From Giesbergeria anulus (lineage in GTDB: Bacteria; Pseudomonadota; Gammaproteobacteria; Burkholderiales; Burkholderiaceae_C), in contig NZ_FOGD01000001.1 of the NCBI RefSeq assembly GCF_900111115.1, positions 490,910-554,909 of the forward strand: a stretch of DNA of 64,000 bases. Direction: 5' to 3'. Shown piece after piece: positions 46,641-56,792 of the stretch (position 1 is its first letter; every line of letters begins with the position of its first letter). A program made the translations under genes and the position numbers. The notes under the pieces are model-generated. The model made no database searches and was not told where the DNA came from. It saw only the letters and a list, made by a program, of their open reading frames with translations.

Positions 46641-48428
46641 TCAAGGGTGGCGGTGGTTGATATAGAGGCTATTGCCGGGTATGGATTTGGCTTTTTTCTT
46701 TACCTCGGCGGCCACCTTGGCCACCTCCAGATGGTTGGTAAACATGCCCGCTTTGATTTCCACGGCCCCCAAAGACAGTGAAATCAGGGGATGAAACTCA
46801 GGTAGGCCTTTGCGGTTTTCGGTCACGTAACCACCGCGCTCCAAATCGTCGTTGCTAAAAAACGACATGATTTCCGTCGCAAAGCTATCCAGCGCCGCTT
46901 GGCAGCGCTGACGCCAATCGGGGCTACAACAAATCAGAATGAAATCATCGCCGCCAATATGGCCCACATAGTCGATGTCGGCAGCACAGGCTTGGGTGAG
47001 CACACGGGCCGTCAACTTAATCACCTCATCGCCCTTGGCGTAGCCATAGACATCGTTAAAGGGCTTAAAGTTGTCTAAATCGCAATAGACGACGCAATGC
47101 TCTCGCCCCGAACCTAGCAGGTGGTCAATGTGCTGGTTGATGGGCACATTGCCAGGCAGTTGCGTCAGGGGGTTGGCATAGCGGGCTGATTCCATCTGCA
47201 TGGAGGTGACCTCGCGCAGCAAATCCTGCACCCAGCCTATGCCCAAATAATGGCCAGAATCCGTGACTACAAAACCACTGATTAAATGGCGGGGATCGGC
47301 CCCCACCACCAGATGGGCCACCTCTTCGAGCGCGGTACCCACATCAACCATCAGCGGCTCATCGTCCATAAAACGCTGGCAGGGCTTGTGACCAAAAATT
47401 TCTTTGCGGAAAGAGCGCGCCATCACATCAATCATCTCGTAGCGCGAGATCAGCCCCAAGGGTTTGCCGTGCTCGACCACGGCCACGGCGCGCAGGTCTG
47501 GGTTGCCCTCGAACCTATCAAAAACGTCCCCGGCAAAAGTCATGGGGGTGACTGGCGGCGATTTAATCAGCAAGCGCTCTAGCACCCGGCTGGGCTTGGC
47601 ACCCAAGTTACCGGTTTCGGGGTGACCGACCGTGATGGCTTTGTGTGCTGCCGCCGACAAGGCCCGTGTGGGCACTTGGTTAGGGCGGCCAATAAAGTGG
47701 CTGGCACCATAACGCACACCCATCTGCATCAAGGCGTGCAGTTCGTTTTTGTTGGCAATACCACTGGCGAGCAATTGGCGACCCCGTTGTATCTCTACAG
47801 GCAAGAGGTGCTGCAAGGGGTTGGCACCCACTAGATCCATGCTGTCGAGGGTTTCTTCGTCGAGCAAGGTGAAATCGACCTCGGCCTGAGACCAGAGCTG
47901 CTGCTCGGCACTGTGGCATAGCAAGGTTCGGGCTGCAACACGCAGACCTTGGGCGCGCACATAGCGTAGCCACTGGGCCACCTCAGGGTAAGCATCAGCC
48001 CGGACATCGGGCACCATCAGCACCACCCTATCGGGCACGATAGCTGAGGCTTGGGCAATGCGCACCAACTCTTTGGCCAAGGGCAAACCAAAGGTTTCGA
48101 TGGCCCCTTTGGGCACTGGGGCAAAAACCAAGCCCCGGCATTCATAATCCAAAAACTGCGCCAATACTGTGGCAAAGGCGTCGCAGGTGAAATGGTGCAA
48201 GCGCCCAATGGTGCCGGAAATTTGTGTCAACCTTTCATAGGCACCGCGCAACATGCCTGCTGGGCCGCGCACCGAGGCGATGTATCCGGCAATATCACAG
48301 TGACTGAAATCAGCCACCGGACGAAACCGGGCCATAAGGCTATGGTCATCAAGCACGGCATGGACTTCCTGCGCGCACGCATGGCAAGCGTTATCGTGGG
48401 CAGCCGCCTTGACAAGGTTGGCAAACAT
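46641..48428 (-). CDS. EAL-like/CBS/GGDEF signalling protein
   Basis: A 595-aa cytosolic protein. Residues 20-240 resemble an EAL fold, but the catalytic EAL motif is replaced (ARFRPVADF), so this part is probably inactive and may bind c-di-GMP or another ligand. Two CBS repeats follow at about 285-400 (LRAVAVVEHGKPLGLISRYEM and the VVTDSGHYLGIGWVQDLL segment). The C-terminal GGDEF domain has a GGDDF active site, usually still functional. The N-terminal CHACAQ segment contains a CxxC. It is convergent with rsxB. Confidence 0.85.
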   Translation of the reverse strand: MFANLVKAAAHDNACHACAQEVHAVLDDHSLMARFRPVADFSHCDIAGYIASVRGPAGMLRGAYERLTQISGTIGRLHHFTCDAFATVLAQFLDYECRGLVFAPVPKGAIETFGLPLAKELVRIAQASAIVPDRVVLMVPDVRADAYPEVAQWLRYVRAQGLRVAARTLLCHSAEQQLWSQAEVDFTLLDEETLDSMDLVGANPLQHLLPVEIQRGRQLLASGIANKNELHALMQMGVRYGASHFIGRPNQVPTRALSAAAHKAITVGHPETGNLGAKPSRVLERLLIKSPPVTPMTFAGDVFDRFEGNPDLRAVAVVEHGKPLGLISRYEMIDVMARSFRKEIFGHKPCQRFMDDEPLMVDVGTALEEVAHLVVGADPRHLISGFVVTDSGHYLGIGWVQDLLREVTSMQMESARYANPLTQLPGNVPINQHIDHLLGSGREHCVVYCDLDNFKPFNDVYGYAKGDEVIKLTARVLTQACAADIDYVGHIGGDDFILICCSPDWRQRCQAALDSFATEIMSFFSNDDLERGGYVTENRKGLPEFHPLISLSLGAVEIKAGMFTNHLEVAKVAAEVKKKAKSIPGNSLYINHRHP

Positions 48429-48663
48429 GGGGGTGCCTTAGCGCCTCATCAGGGGGGCAGTAAGGGATTTTGCATTCAGCATGGCAGAGATCCTCAGACG
48501 CAGTACATAAGCTGTACCTTAGGCCCCAGTTATGACAAACCGATTGCAGCGGTGTAACAGTAGCCCGTTGGCAGCCAGCGCTCACAGCGTTTTCGTATTT
48601 GTTTCACACAACCGACCTACATTGCGGGTAGCCCCTTTTTCTTTATATATTTTTCTTTCCGCC

Positions 48664-49086
48664 ATGATGACACCGGAACAATTTTCCCAATTCCAGCAAC
48701 AACAGCTCCATGCACTGCACGAGTTAACGCTGAAGTATGTGTCTAGCATTCAATCACTGACTGAACTGCATTTGCAGCACACCAAAAATTCTCTGCAAGC
48801 CCATAGCCAGCACCACCAAGAGTTGCTACAGGTCAAGAGCTTGCAAGAGTTGGTGCAACTGCAAAGCAAAAGCCTCCAGCCAATGACTGAAAAAATCACC
48901 GACTACACCCACCATCTGTACAATATCTTCTTTGGTCTAGGCCAAGAGGTCAATCGCTTGTTTGATGTGCAGCAGGCACAGACCAAACCACAAGAACAAG
49001 CACAGGTTGCACCCACCACACTGCCTGCCCCCAAAGCAAAAACTGCAGCCAAGTCTAGTGTGGGCCAACGCGGTTCGTCGGCCTAA
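48664..49086 (+). CDS. Phasin-family PHA granule protein
   Basis: A 140-aa protein. The N-terminal 100 residues form amphipathic helices rich in Gln and His (LHALHELTLKYVSSIQSLTE, QVKSLQELVQLQSKSLQP), matching the phasin family; a Pro/Ala/Lys-rich tail follows, as in many phasins. It would coat PHA granules in the cytosol. It lies 2.7 kb from phaZ. Two ATGs in a row (48664/48667) make the exact start ambiguous by one codon. Confidence 0.82.
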   Translation: MMTPEQFSQFQQQQLHALHELTLKYVSSIQSLTELHLQHTKNSLQAHSQHHQELLQVKSLQELVQLQSKSLQPMTEKITDYTHHLYNIFFGLGQEVNRLFDVQQAQTKPQEQAQVAPTTLPAPKAKTAAKSSVGQRGSSA

Positions 49087-49101
49087 CCCGCCACCACAGC
49101 C

Positions 49102-49116
49102 CTGCCCGTAGGGCAG
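49102..49116. terminator. Weak hairpin after the phasin gene
   Basis: CTGCCC-GTA-GGGCAG follows the phasin stop by 15 bases. There is no T-run, so its role is uncertain. Confidence 0.3.
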
Positions 49117-49217
49117 TGCGCCGTGCCAATACCCACATTTGTGGCACAGTCTAAAATGCTGGTATCTATGGCGTAGCCTTACTTGGCTCACCTATTGAGA
49201 TTGCAGATTTTTTTCTA

Positions 49218-49757
49218 ATGCCCCGTGGCTACACTGAAAGCCACTTTGACTCCACCATGTCGCAAGGAAAATCCATCCCCACCGTTGCCCTGAGCAATTT
49301 TGCCTCCCGCGTTGCGCTGATCGAAAAATTTATCGCCCGCGAAGGCCATGCAGATATTCCGCTAGAACAACAAGAAGATGGGCAACCCATCGGCTACTGG
49401 TGTAGCAACTGGCGCTTTCGTCTCGAAACCGCCATTGACACCATTCCAGCCGAGCAACTGGCCGTGCTGCGCAACATTGGCTTCTTGCCCAGTATGGTGC
49501 CCAGCGCCAAAGCAGCAACGCCCACGCCAAGCCCGTTCCCGTTTTTTCATCCAGCACCAGTGGCAGTGCAGCAAAAGCAGATCAATCAGGCCACAGAAGA
49601 CATCCCAGAATGGATGACTCCACCACAGAAAGCACCAGAAGAGACACTATGGTTCTTGCCTGTGGGCAATCTGCGTTGCGCCAATCTACCCCCAGCGCAA
49701 ACCAAAGTAGCGCTGAAGAAGCGGCGCACCATTCCAGGGGAAGGCTTGAGCCGGTAA
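49218..49757 (+). CDS. Unknown 179-aa protein with helicase-associated-like repeat
   Basis: No firm family. The segment GYWCSNWRFRLETAIDTIPAEQLAVLRNIGF (written here only as its key pattern W-x7-L...L-x2-IGF) at about residues 59-90 resembles one helicase-associated (HA) repeat. The rest is Pro/Ala-rich and ends in a basic tail. ATG 49257 (MSQGKS) is an equally good start; neither has a ribosome site. It is convergent with the DUF4124 gene. Confidence 0.65.
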   Translation: MPRGYTESHFDSTMSQGKSIPTVALSNFASRVALIEKFIAREGHADIPLEQQEDGQPIGYWCSNWRFRLETAIDTIPAEQLAVLRNIGFLPSMVPSAKAATPTPSPFPFFHPAPVAVQQKQINQATEDIPEWMTPPQKAPEETLWFLPVGNLRCANLPPAQTKVALKKRRTIPGEGLSR

Positions 49758-49773
49758 CAGCAACAGCACCGGG

Positions 49774-50436
49774 TTAAAACCGGATGCCTGCGGGGTTGCT
49801 CGGTGCTGGCCCTGCGGGCCCGCTGGGTGGCAGGTCATTGCTGGGCTGCACCGGGGCGCTGGCCCTCGATGGCGGCTGGACTTGCTGGACAGTCACCAAT
49901 GGCGTAGCCGGTGGGCGACGGTAAGACGCTGGCAATTGCGACTGTTTGGGGTAGCCTGCGGCATCCAAAAACTGCGTCCACTCGACATCCGAAAAACCCT
50001 GCAATTGCTGGCTACCAATGGTGCCAAACGGCAAACTGGCACTGCCACTGAGGCGTTGCAAGGCAGTGATGTCTTCGTTGCTGGACACTGTACGCTCAGT
50101 AAAGGGCACACCACGCTGCACCAGAAAATTGCGAGCGCTAGTGCAAGGCGCACAATCGCTGCCGGTATACAACGTGACCGGAAAACGGCTGGCAATTTGC
50201 TGCAAACCGAACGGCAAGCTGCTAGCAGCGCCAGCACCGGCTGTGGCATTGCCGCCGCCCACAGCGGGGGTATCCAAACTGGGGGCGCGGTCCGAGAAGG
50301 TCACTTTGCCGTCTGGCCCAACGACGCGGTACACCGGCTGCGCCAGTGCAGCACCGGCACACAGGCCCAAGCACAGGGCCATGCTCCAAGGACGAAGGTT
50401 GTGTGAAAGTGGCATGGTAAAAGTCTTTCTAGCCAT
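49774..50436 (-). CDS. Periplasmic DUF4124-glutaredoxin-like protein
   Basis: A 220-aa precursor (213 aa from the alternative ATG 50415, which starts directly at the signal peptide). After a signal peptide ending GAALA comes a short DUF4124 segment (VYRVVGPDGKVTFSDRAP), a linker, then a glutaredoxin-like domain with redox motif CAPC and the SLPFGTIGSQQLQGF cis-Pro region. A Pro-rich tail follows. It is probably a periplasmic thiol oxidoreductase. The start lies within a few bases of the prlC stop, indicating a shared transcript. Confidence 0.83.
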   Translation of the reverse strand: MARKTFTMPLSHNLRPWSMALCLGLCAGAALAQPVYRVVGPDGKVTFSDRAPSLDTPAVGGGNATAGAGAASSLPFGLQQIASRFPVTLYTGSDCAPCTSARNFLVQRGVPFTERTVSSNEDITALQRLSGSASLPFGTIGSQQLQGFSDVEWTQFLDAAGYPKQSQLPASYRRPPATPLVTVQQVQPPSRASAPVQPSNDLPPSGPAGPAPSNPAGIRF

Positions 50437-50439
50437 CCA

Positions 50440-52470
50440 TCAGGCCATGCCTTGGTGGCGCAGCAGCGCATCCAAGCTCGGCTCGCGGCCCCGGAAGGCC
50501 TTGAAAGATTCCATCGCCGAGCGGCTGCCCCCGGCTTCCAAAATCGCCTCGCGGTAACGGCGGCCCGTGTCGGGGCTGTGTGCGCCATCGGGGCTGGCGG
50601 TTTCTTCAAAAGCAGCGTAAGCATCGGCACTGAGTACCTCGGCCCATTTGTAGCTGTAGTAGCCCGCTGCATAACCACCAGCAAAGATATGGCTGAAAGT
50701 GTGCGCAGTACGGCTAAAAGCGGGTGGTTGCAGCACGGCCACTTCAGCGCGCACCAAGCCCAGCAGCGGCATAAAGTCTTGGCTGGGGTCGTGCTCGGTG
50801 TGCAAGAGCATATCGAACAACGAGAACTCGATCTGGCGCAGAGTCTGCATACCGCTTTGGAAGTTTTTAGCGGCAATCATTTTGTCGTAAAGCGCGCGCG
50901 GCAGTGGCGCGCCGGTCTCGACATGGGCGGTCATGTGCTGAAGCACATTCCACTCCCAGCAAAAGTTTTCCATGAACTGACTGGGCAGTTCTACCGCGTC
51001 CCACTCAACCCCAGCAATGCCCGCAACATCGCGTTCATTGACCTGCGTGAGCATGTGGTGCAGACCGTGGCCAAACTCGTGGAACAGGGTGATGACATCG
51101 TCGTGCGTGAGCAGGGCAGGTTTGCCATCGACGCCTTCGGCAAAGTTGCACACCAGATGGGCCACCGGGGTTTGCAGTTGCCCGGTATCGGGGCGCAGCC
51201 AGCGGGTGCGTACATCGTCCATCCAAGCGCCACCGCGCTTGCCCGTGCGGGCCGGCATATCGAGGTAAAACTGGCCGACCAATTGGCCCGCCCGCTCAAT
51301 GCGGTAAAACTCCACTGCCGGGTGCCACACCGGGGCCTTGTCGGGCCGGATGCTGACTTCAAACAGGTTCTCGATGATTTTGAACAGCCCCGACAACACC
51401 TTGGGGGCCAGAAAATACTGGCGCACCTCTTGCTCGCTGAAGGCATAGCGCGCCTCTTTGAGGCGTTCGGCAATGTAGGGCCAATCCCACGCTTGGGGGT
51501 CGGTCAGGCCCAAATGGTCGGCGGCAAAGGCGCGCAGATCGGCCACGTCTTTTTCAGCATAGGGCCGGGCGCGCTGGGCCAAATCGCGCAGGAAGGTGAT
51601 GACTTCCGTGGCCGATTGGGCCATCTTGGGCACCACCGAGACCTCGCCAAAGTTGGGGTAGCCCAGCAATTGCGCTTCTTCTTGGCGCAGCGCCAAAATT
51701 TCGCGGATAAAGGCTGTGTTGTCGAATTTCAGCGCTTCAGCCGGGGCTTGGTCAGAGGCGCGGGTGACGTAGGCGCGGTAGAGCTTTTCGCGCAGGGTGC
51801 TGCTGCGGGCAAACTGCATCACTGGCAAATAGCAAGGCATGCGCAGCGTGAGCTTGTAGCCATCTTTGCCTTCGGCTTGGGCGGCAGCACGGGCAGCGTG
51901 TTGCACATCTTCGGGCACGCCCTCCAAGTCTTCGGCGCTGGCGTAGTAGGCGTAGGCATCGGTGGCGTCGAGGGCGTTTTCGCTGAATTTTTGTTGCAGC
52001 TCGGCTTGGCGCTCTTGGATTTGGGCAAAACGCTCTTTGGCTGGGCCGGTCAGTTCAGCCCCAGACAAAACAAAATTGCGCACCGCATTTTTTACCGCTT
52101 GGCGCTGCTCGGTGTTGAGCGTTTGCACGTCGATGGCCTTGTATTTGGCGTACATGCGCTCATCAGCACCTAGGCGCGTCCAAAACTCGGTCACGCGGGG
52201 CAACACGGCGTTGTAGGCAGCACGCAGCTCAGGGGTATCTACCACGCTGTTGAGGTGGTTGACAGCGCCCCAAGCCCGCCCCAGCTTCTCAGTAGCCACA
52301 TCCAGCACTTGGGCCATCGCCTGCCACTGGGCCGGAAAATCGGGGGCGGTGATGGTTTCCAGCGCCGCGTTAGCCTGCTCTAGCAGCGTGTCTATCGCCG
52401 GGGCGACATCAGCGGGGGTGATGCGATCAAACGCGGGCAGGTCGGAGAAGTCAAGGAGGGGATTGCTCAT
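50440..52470 (-). CDS. prlC: Oligopeptidase A (M3 metallopeptidase)
   Basis: A 676-aa cytosolic zinc peptidase that degrades signal peptides and other short peptides. The HEFGH zinc motif is in LFHEFGHGLHHML, the third ligand is in the downstream VEWDAVELPSQFMENF helix, and TGKRGGAWMDDV is the M3 core. The length is standard. It begins 56 bp after folD, on the same strand. Confidence 0.95.
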   Translation of the reverse strand: MSNPLLDFSDLPAFDRITPADVAPAIDTLLEQANAALETITAPDFPAQWQAMAQVLDVATEKLGRAWGAVNHLNSVVDTPELRAAYNAVLPRVTEFWTRLGADERMYAKYKAIDVQTLNTEQRQAVKNAVRNFVLSGAELTGPAKERFAQIQERQAELQQKFSENALDATDAYAYYASAEDLEGVPEDVQHAARAAAQAEGKDGYKLTLRMPCYLPVMQFARSSTLREKLYRAYVTRASDQAPAEALKFDNTAFIREILALRQEEAQLLGYPNFGEVSVVPKMAQSATEVITFLRDLAQRARPYAEKDVADLRAFAADHLGLTDPQAWDWPYIAERLKEARYAFSEQEVRQYFLAPKVLSGLFKIIENLFEVSIRPDKAPVWHPAVEFYRIERAGQLVGQFYLDMPARTGKRGGAWMDDVRTRWLRPDTGQLQTPVAHLVCNFAEGVDGKPALLTHDDVITLFHEFGHGLHHMLTQVNERDVAGIAGVEWDAVELPSQFMENFCWEWNVLQHMTAHVETGAPLPRALYDKMIAAKNFQSGMQTLRQIEFSLFDMLLHTEHDPSQDFMPLLGLVRAEVAVLQPPAFSRTAHTFSHIFAGGYAAGYYSYKWAEVLSADAYAAFEETASPDGAHSPDTGRRYREAILEAGGSRSAMESFKAFRGREPSLDALLRHQGMA

Positions 52471-52526
52471 GCGGGCTCAGATGGCGTTGTGGGCTACAGG
52501 TTCAAGGGAACGCGTGTAAAAAAGAG

Positions 52527-53384
52527 TTAAACCCCAGCGGCCCGTTCAGCCGCTTCCATCGTGTTGACCAGCAGCATGGTGATGGTCATGGGGCCGACGC
52601 CACCGGGCACCGGGGTGATGTAGCCCGCCACTTCTTTGCAGCCGTCAAAATCGACATCGCCGCAGAGTTTGCCTTCGTCGTTGCGGTTCATGCCCACGTC
52701 AATGACCACAGCACCGGGCTTGAGCATGTCTGCGGTGAGCACATTGCGCTTGCCCACGGCAGCCACCACGATGTCGGCTTGGCGGGTGTGGTGGGCCAGA
52801 TCAGCGGTGCCGCTGTGGGTAACGGTGACGGTGGCGTTGGCCGCCAACAGCATCATCGCCATCGGTTTGCCCACGATGTTGGAGCGGCCAATAACCACGG
52901 CATGCTTGCCGCGCAAATCTTTCATGCCGATGGATTCGAGCATTTTCATGCAGCCGTAGGGGGTGCAGGCTTTAAATCCGACTTCACCCACCATCAAGGC
53001 ACCGGCGCTGGCGACGTGAAAACCGTCCACATCTTTGAGCGGCGAGATGGCCTCAATCACCTTATGGTCGTCAATGTGCTTGGGCAGGGGCAGTTGTACC
53101 AAAATGCCGTGGATGGATGGGTCGTTGTTGAGCGCCTCGACGCGGGCCAACAGTTCGGCCTCGGTCAGGCTGGCGTCGTACTTTTCGAGTACCGAGTGCA
53201 AACCGGCGTCGTTGCACGCCTTAACCTTGTTGCGCACGTACACTTGGCTGGCTGGGTTGTCACCCACCAAAATCACAGCCAAACCGGCGGTAGTGCCTTG
53301 GGCTTTCAGGGCGGCAGCACGGGCAGCGACTTCGGTGCGCAATTGTTGGGAGAGGGCGTTGCCGTCAATGAGTTGGGCAGTCAT
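52527..53384 (-). CDS. folD: Methylene-tetrahydrofolate dehydrogenase/cyclohydrolase
   Basis: A 285-aa bifunctional one-carbon enzyme. [28 protein letters not shown], the NAD(P) region [17 protein letters not shown] and the end segment [16 protein letters not shown] are diagnostic. Start ATG 53384 (MTAQLIDG) is chosen; the longer reading to 53492 has no family support and enters the neighbouring gene's end. Confidence 0.96.
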   Translation of the reverse strand: MTAQLIDGNALSQQLRTEVAARAAALKAQGTTAGLAVILVGDNPASQVYVRNKVKACNDAGLHSVLEKYDASLTEAELLARVEALNNDPSIHGILVQLPLPKHIDDHKVIEAISPLKDVDGFHVASAGALMVGEVGFKACTPYGCMKMLESIGMKDLRGKHAVVIGRSNIVGKPMAMMLLAANATVTVTHSGTADLAHHTRQADIVVAAVGKRNVLTADMLKPGAVVIDVGMNRNDEGKLCGDVDFDGCKEVAGYITPVPGGVGPMTITMLLVNTMEAAERAAGV

Positions 53385-53430
53385 AGTGCAATGTTGAATC
53401 AAAAATAAAAAGGGGACGCAGGGCTTACTG

Positions 53431-54057
53431 TCAGGCTTTGGGCGCGTTTTGGCCCAAAACCACCTTGAGCAGATCGGCCACGGTGTTGGCACCCAACTTC
53501 TCCATGATGTTGGCGCGGTGGGCTTCTACGGTTTTGATGCTGATGCCCAGATCGTCGGCAATTTGCTTGTTCAGGCGGCCCGCCACGATGCGCTCTAGCA
53601 CTTGGCTTTCGCGGCTGGTGAGCTTGGACATCAAGGCTTCGCGGGTGGCAGCTTGCTGCTGATCGGTAAAGGCTTCGCGGGCGTGCTCTAGCATGCGCTC
53701 GACCAGATATACCAGCTCGTCTTCTTTGAACGGCTTTTGGATAAAGTCCAGCGCGCCCTTTTTCATGGTGTTGACGGCCATTGGCACATCGCCGTGGCCG
53801 GTGATGAAAACAATGGGCAGGGGCGACTTGCGCTCTAGTAGCCGGTCTTGCAGTTCTAGGCCGGTCATGCCACCCATACGGACATCGACAATCAAGCAGG
53901 CGATTTCGCGCTGGTCGTAGCGCGCCAAAAACGATTCGGCCGAATCAAAGCAACGCACCCGGTAATCTTTGCCTTCAAGCAGCCATTGCAGCGAATCGCG
54001 CACAGCCTCATCGTCATCGACCACGTAAACAGTGCCTTTTTTCGGAATCAAACTCAT
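53431..54057 (-). CDS. FixJ-type response regulator
   Basis: A 208-aa regulator. The receiver has VVDDDEAVR, phospho-acceptor D58 in [10 protein letters not shown], and [11 protein letters not shown] with the conserved Lys. The C-terminal LuxR-type HTH is [20 protein letters not shown] followed by [19 protein letters not shown]. It overlaps the sensor kinase gene by 4 nt. It resembles DctR/FixJ regulators; targets could include adjacent carbon-metabolism genes, but that is only positional. Confidence 0.92.
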   Translation of the reverse strand: MSLIPKKGTVYVVDDDEAVRDSLQWLLEGKDYRVRCFDSAESFLARYDQREIACLIVDVRMGGMTGLELQDRLLERKSPLPIVFITGHGDVPMAVNTMKKGALDFIQKPFKEDELVYLVERMLEHAREAFTDQQQAATREALMSKLTSRESQVLERIVAGRLNKQIADDLGISIKTVEAHRANIMEKLGANTVADLLKVVLGQNAPKA

Positions 54058-56606
54058 GCAATTGTCCTTGGGGGGTGTGTGTTTGCTACAGTGTTTGTAG
54101 TGTCACTAGGAGGTGCAGCCAGTGGCAACCAGAACGAAAACAGGCAGCCCGTGACCTCTGAACCATTGTAGAGGTTCTGCGCCTGCATACGGCCTTGGTG
54201 GGACTCGACAATGCTGCGGCACAGGTTCAGCCCCATGCCCATACCTTCTTGCTTGGTAGAGAAAAAAGCTTCAAACAGCCGCTCGCGCGTTTCTTCGGCC
54301 AAGCCTTGGCCCGTATCTTGCACAGCAAACTCCACCACCGCTTGGCCCTCAATGGTTTTAGGTACCACACGCAACTCCACACTTCGCCCCGAAGGGGGCC
54401 GGTCGGCTTGGGCGATGGATTCGGCGCTATTTTTCATCAAGTTGATGAGCACCTGCTCGATCAAAATGGCATCGGCCATCACCGGCGGCAGGCGCGCTGC
54501 CACATGGTGCGTCAGGCGCACGTTGTGGCGGCGCAGTTCGATGTCGGCCAGCTCCACAGCTTCGGCCACCATTTTTGCCACATCGGCCAGTTGGCGGTTG
54601 GGCTCACTTTTTTTCACAAAAGCACGGATGCGCTGGATGATCTGGCCCGCACGCTGGGCTTGGTGCGCGGTTTTTTCTAGCGCCGTGAGCAATGCTTCCT
54701 CACTAAGCTGACCGTTGCGCAAGCGCGAGATACAGCCGTTGCAGTAGTTGTTGATGGCGGTCAGGGGTTGGTTGAGCTCATGGGCCACACTAGAGGCCAT
54801 CTCGCCCATCGTAATCAGGCGGCTGACCGATTGCGCTCGCTCGGTTTGGCGGGCGGCTTGCTCTTCGGCCAAGCGCCGGGGGGTGATGTCGGTGGCAATC
54901 ACCATCTGCGCCAATCGCCCATCCACCCAACTCAAGTAGCGCGAGCGCACCTCCAGCCATTTACCCAAATCGGGCAAGTAGATTTCGGCATTTTCAGTGT
55001 GGGCGCTGGTGACGGAATCGGTGGGCAAGCCCATCAGGCCGTCTTCATCCTCAGCGCTGCTGGCGCTGGAGACAGGCAAGACCCCCGCTTGGGCCACCAA
55101 TTGCAGGTGCCCAGCAGTTTGCGAGCCAAACCATTGCCGATACAGTTTGTTGGCAAAGAGCAACTCGTGGCTGCCCAGCGGTGCCACCGATACCGAGGCA
55201 TCCAGTGCTTCAAGCACAATGGTAAAGCGCTCATGCGATGCCGTCAGTTGCTCACGGATACGGTTAGGCTCGGTGATGTCGGTCATCGAGGTCATCCAGC
55301 CCGTTTGCTTGCCCACGGCATCAATCAGCGGCGAGACATAGAGCCGGGCATCAAACAACGCACCATTCTTGCGCCGCACTCGCACCTGAATACCCCCTGG
55401 CATAGTTTTTCCTGAGAGTTCATCCTGCAAATGACCTTGCAAGTGTTCGTAGTCAGACTCGGGCCAGTAAGCGTAAGGCGGGAACTGCCCCACCAGCTCC
55501 TCCTCGCTCCAGCCAGTCATCTGGCAAAACGCTGCATTCACATAGGTGATGCGACCGTGTAAATCCAGTGCGCGCATCCCGGTCAGCACCGAGTTTTCCA
55601 TGGCCCGACGAAAATTGGTTTCGGCCACCAGCGCCAGCTGTGTCTGCATCCGCCGACGGGTGTGCCGCCAAGTAGCCAGCAACATCCACACAGTAATAGC
55701 GCTGAGCGTGACCACGAGCCAGAATAGGCCGCTGCCCACCACACCCAACGAGGTGCGGTAAGCCTGCGCCCGCAGCACCAGCCTATCGCCCACCGGAGAG
55801 ATCGACACTTCGTAAGCGTTGGCATCGTGCACGCCCATACTTCCCCAAGGCAGGGCCCGTGTGCGTGGGGCCAACGGGGTACCTGCCAGCACCTGCGCAT
55901 TGGCATCCAAAAAAGTGATGGCATAGCGGGCCAGCACCTCGGTCGGGGTGCCGTAGCGCATCAAGCTATCAACCGAATACTCGGCCAGCAACACGCCATT
56001 AAAACGCCCCTGCACATTGAGGGGCACTTGCAATTGCAGCAAGGGCACGGGCTGGCTGGCCTTGACGGTTTGCTGGGCATACACCGGTTGCTGCTGCTCA
56101 CGTACCAAATCGAAGGTCTGTGCGGTTTCATCGCCTTGCAGCACCTCGCCGCGCAAACGGGTCAGCTCGGCTGGTAGCGAAGGCGCTGCCTGACTGGCTT
56201 TGGTACGGCCATATTCATCCACCCAGGTGATGGCTTGCAACTCTGGATATTGGTTCACCAGCGCCTCAGCGCGCTGGCCGAAGGCATCTTCGGCCAAGTC
56301 TTGGTTGGACAAATCGCGGGCCATGCGCATCACCTGCTCTTGGCGCTCTAGCAAGCGCAGGCGCACGCGCTGCTGGGCGTATTCGACATCGCGGCGCAGC
56401 GCCTCGTGCTCGCGCTCGGCCTCTTCAGTGCGCAAATACCAAAACGCCGCCACGATGGCCGCCATAAACAGCAGCACTGCCGCCAGTGGAGCCAGCGCAG
56501 CAAACCGATCTTGGCGGCTGGGAGACAGGCCACGCCACCAATCATCACACTGGCGCAGCAAAGTGGCCCCGCGCTGGCGGGCCGTGGTCAGAAAGCGTCG
56601 AAACAT
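54054..56606 (-). CDS. PAS-domain sensor histidine kinase
   Basis: An 850-aa membrane kinase from ATG 56606; a TTG three codons upstream is less likely. TM1 lies near residues 35-60, a periplasmic domain of about 220 residues follows, then TM2 (LFWLVVTLSAITVWMLLATW). Two PAS domains follow (MTGWSEEELVGQFPP in the first; the second ends before ITPRRLAEEQ). The H-box is MGEMASSVAHELNQPLTAIN; the ATPase has a NLMKNSAESI N-box and DTGQGL. It pairs with the FixJ-type regulator and is built like DctS/FixL kinases. It is divergent from aceE. Confidence 0.91.
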   Translation of the reverse strand: MFRRFLTTARQRGATLLRQCDDWWRGLSPSRQDRFAALAPLAAVLLFMAAIVAAFWYLRTEEAEREHEALRRDVEYAQQRVRLRLLERQEQVMRMARDLSNQDLAEDAFGQRAEALVNQYPELQAITWVDEYGRTKASQAAPSLPAELTRLRGEVLQGDETAQTFDLVREQQQPVYAQQTVKASQPVPLLQLQVPLNVQGRFNGVLLAEYSVDSLMRYGTPTEVLARYAITFLDANAQVLAGTPLAPRTRALPWGSMGVHDANAYEVSISPVGDRLVLRAQAYRTSLGVVGSGLFWLVVTLSAITVWMLLATWRHTRRRMQTQLALVAETNFRRAMENSVLTGMRALDLHGRITYVNAAFCQMTGWSEEELVGQFPPYAYWPESDYEHLQGHLQDELSGKTMPGGIQVRVRRKNGALFDARLYVSPLIDAVGKQTGWMTSMTDITEPNRIREQLTASHERFTIVLEALDASVSVAPLGSHELLFANKLYRQWFGSQTAGHLQLVAQAGVLPVSSASSAEDEDGLMGLPTDSVTSAHTENAEIYLPDLGKWLEVRSRYLSWVDGRLAQMVIATDITPRRLAEEQAARQTERAQSVSRLITMGEMASSVAHELNQPLTAINNYCNGCISRLRNGQLSEEALLTALEKTAHQAQRAGQIIQRIRAFVKKSEPNRQLADVAKMVAEAVELADIELRRHNVRLTHHVAARLPPVMADAILIEQVLINLMKNSAESIAQADRPPSGRSVELRVVPKTIEGQAVVEFAVQDTGQGLAEETRERLFEAFFSTKQEGMGMGLNLCRSIVESHQGRMQAQNLYNGSEVTGCLFSFWLPLAAPPSDTTNTVANTHPPRTIA

Positions 56607-56792
56607 AGGCAGCAAGTGTAGGCCGGAACACAGGGGCCGCAGCAGCCCCCAAAAATGTGCAGTTGCAGCAATTTTTCACAATACGATATTGATAGCCATT
56701 ATTTGAAATTACACAGAAAATATGAGAAACTGCGTAAGCGGCACCCCCTTGCGCGCATACTTTCTTTACGGTTTACCGATAGGAGACAAACC

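Noticed and set aside
50452-52173. 573-codon open frame on the plus strand
   Set aside because: Antisense to prlC, whose frame carries the HEFGH zinc motif.
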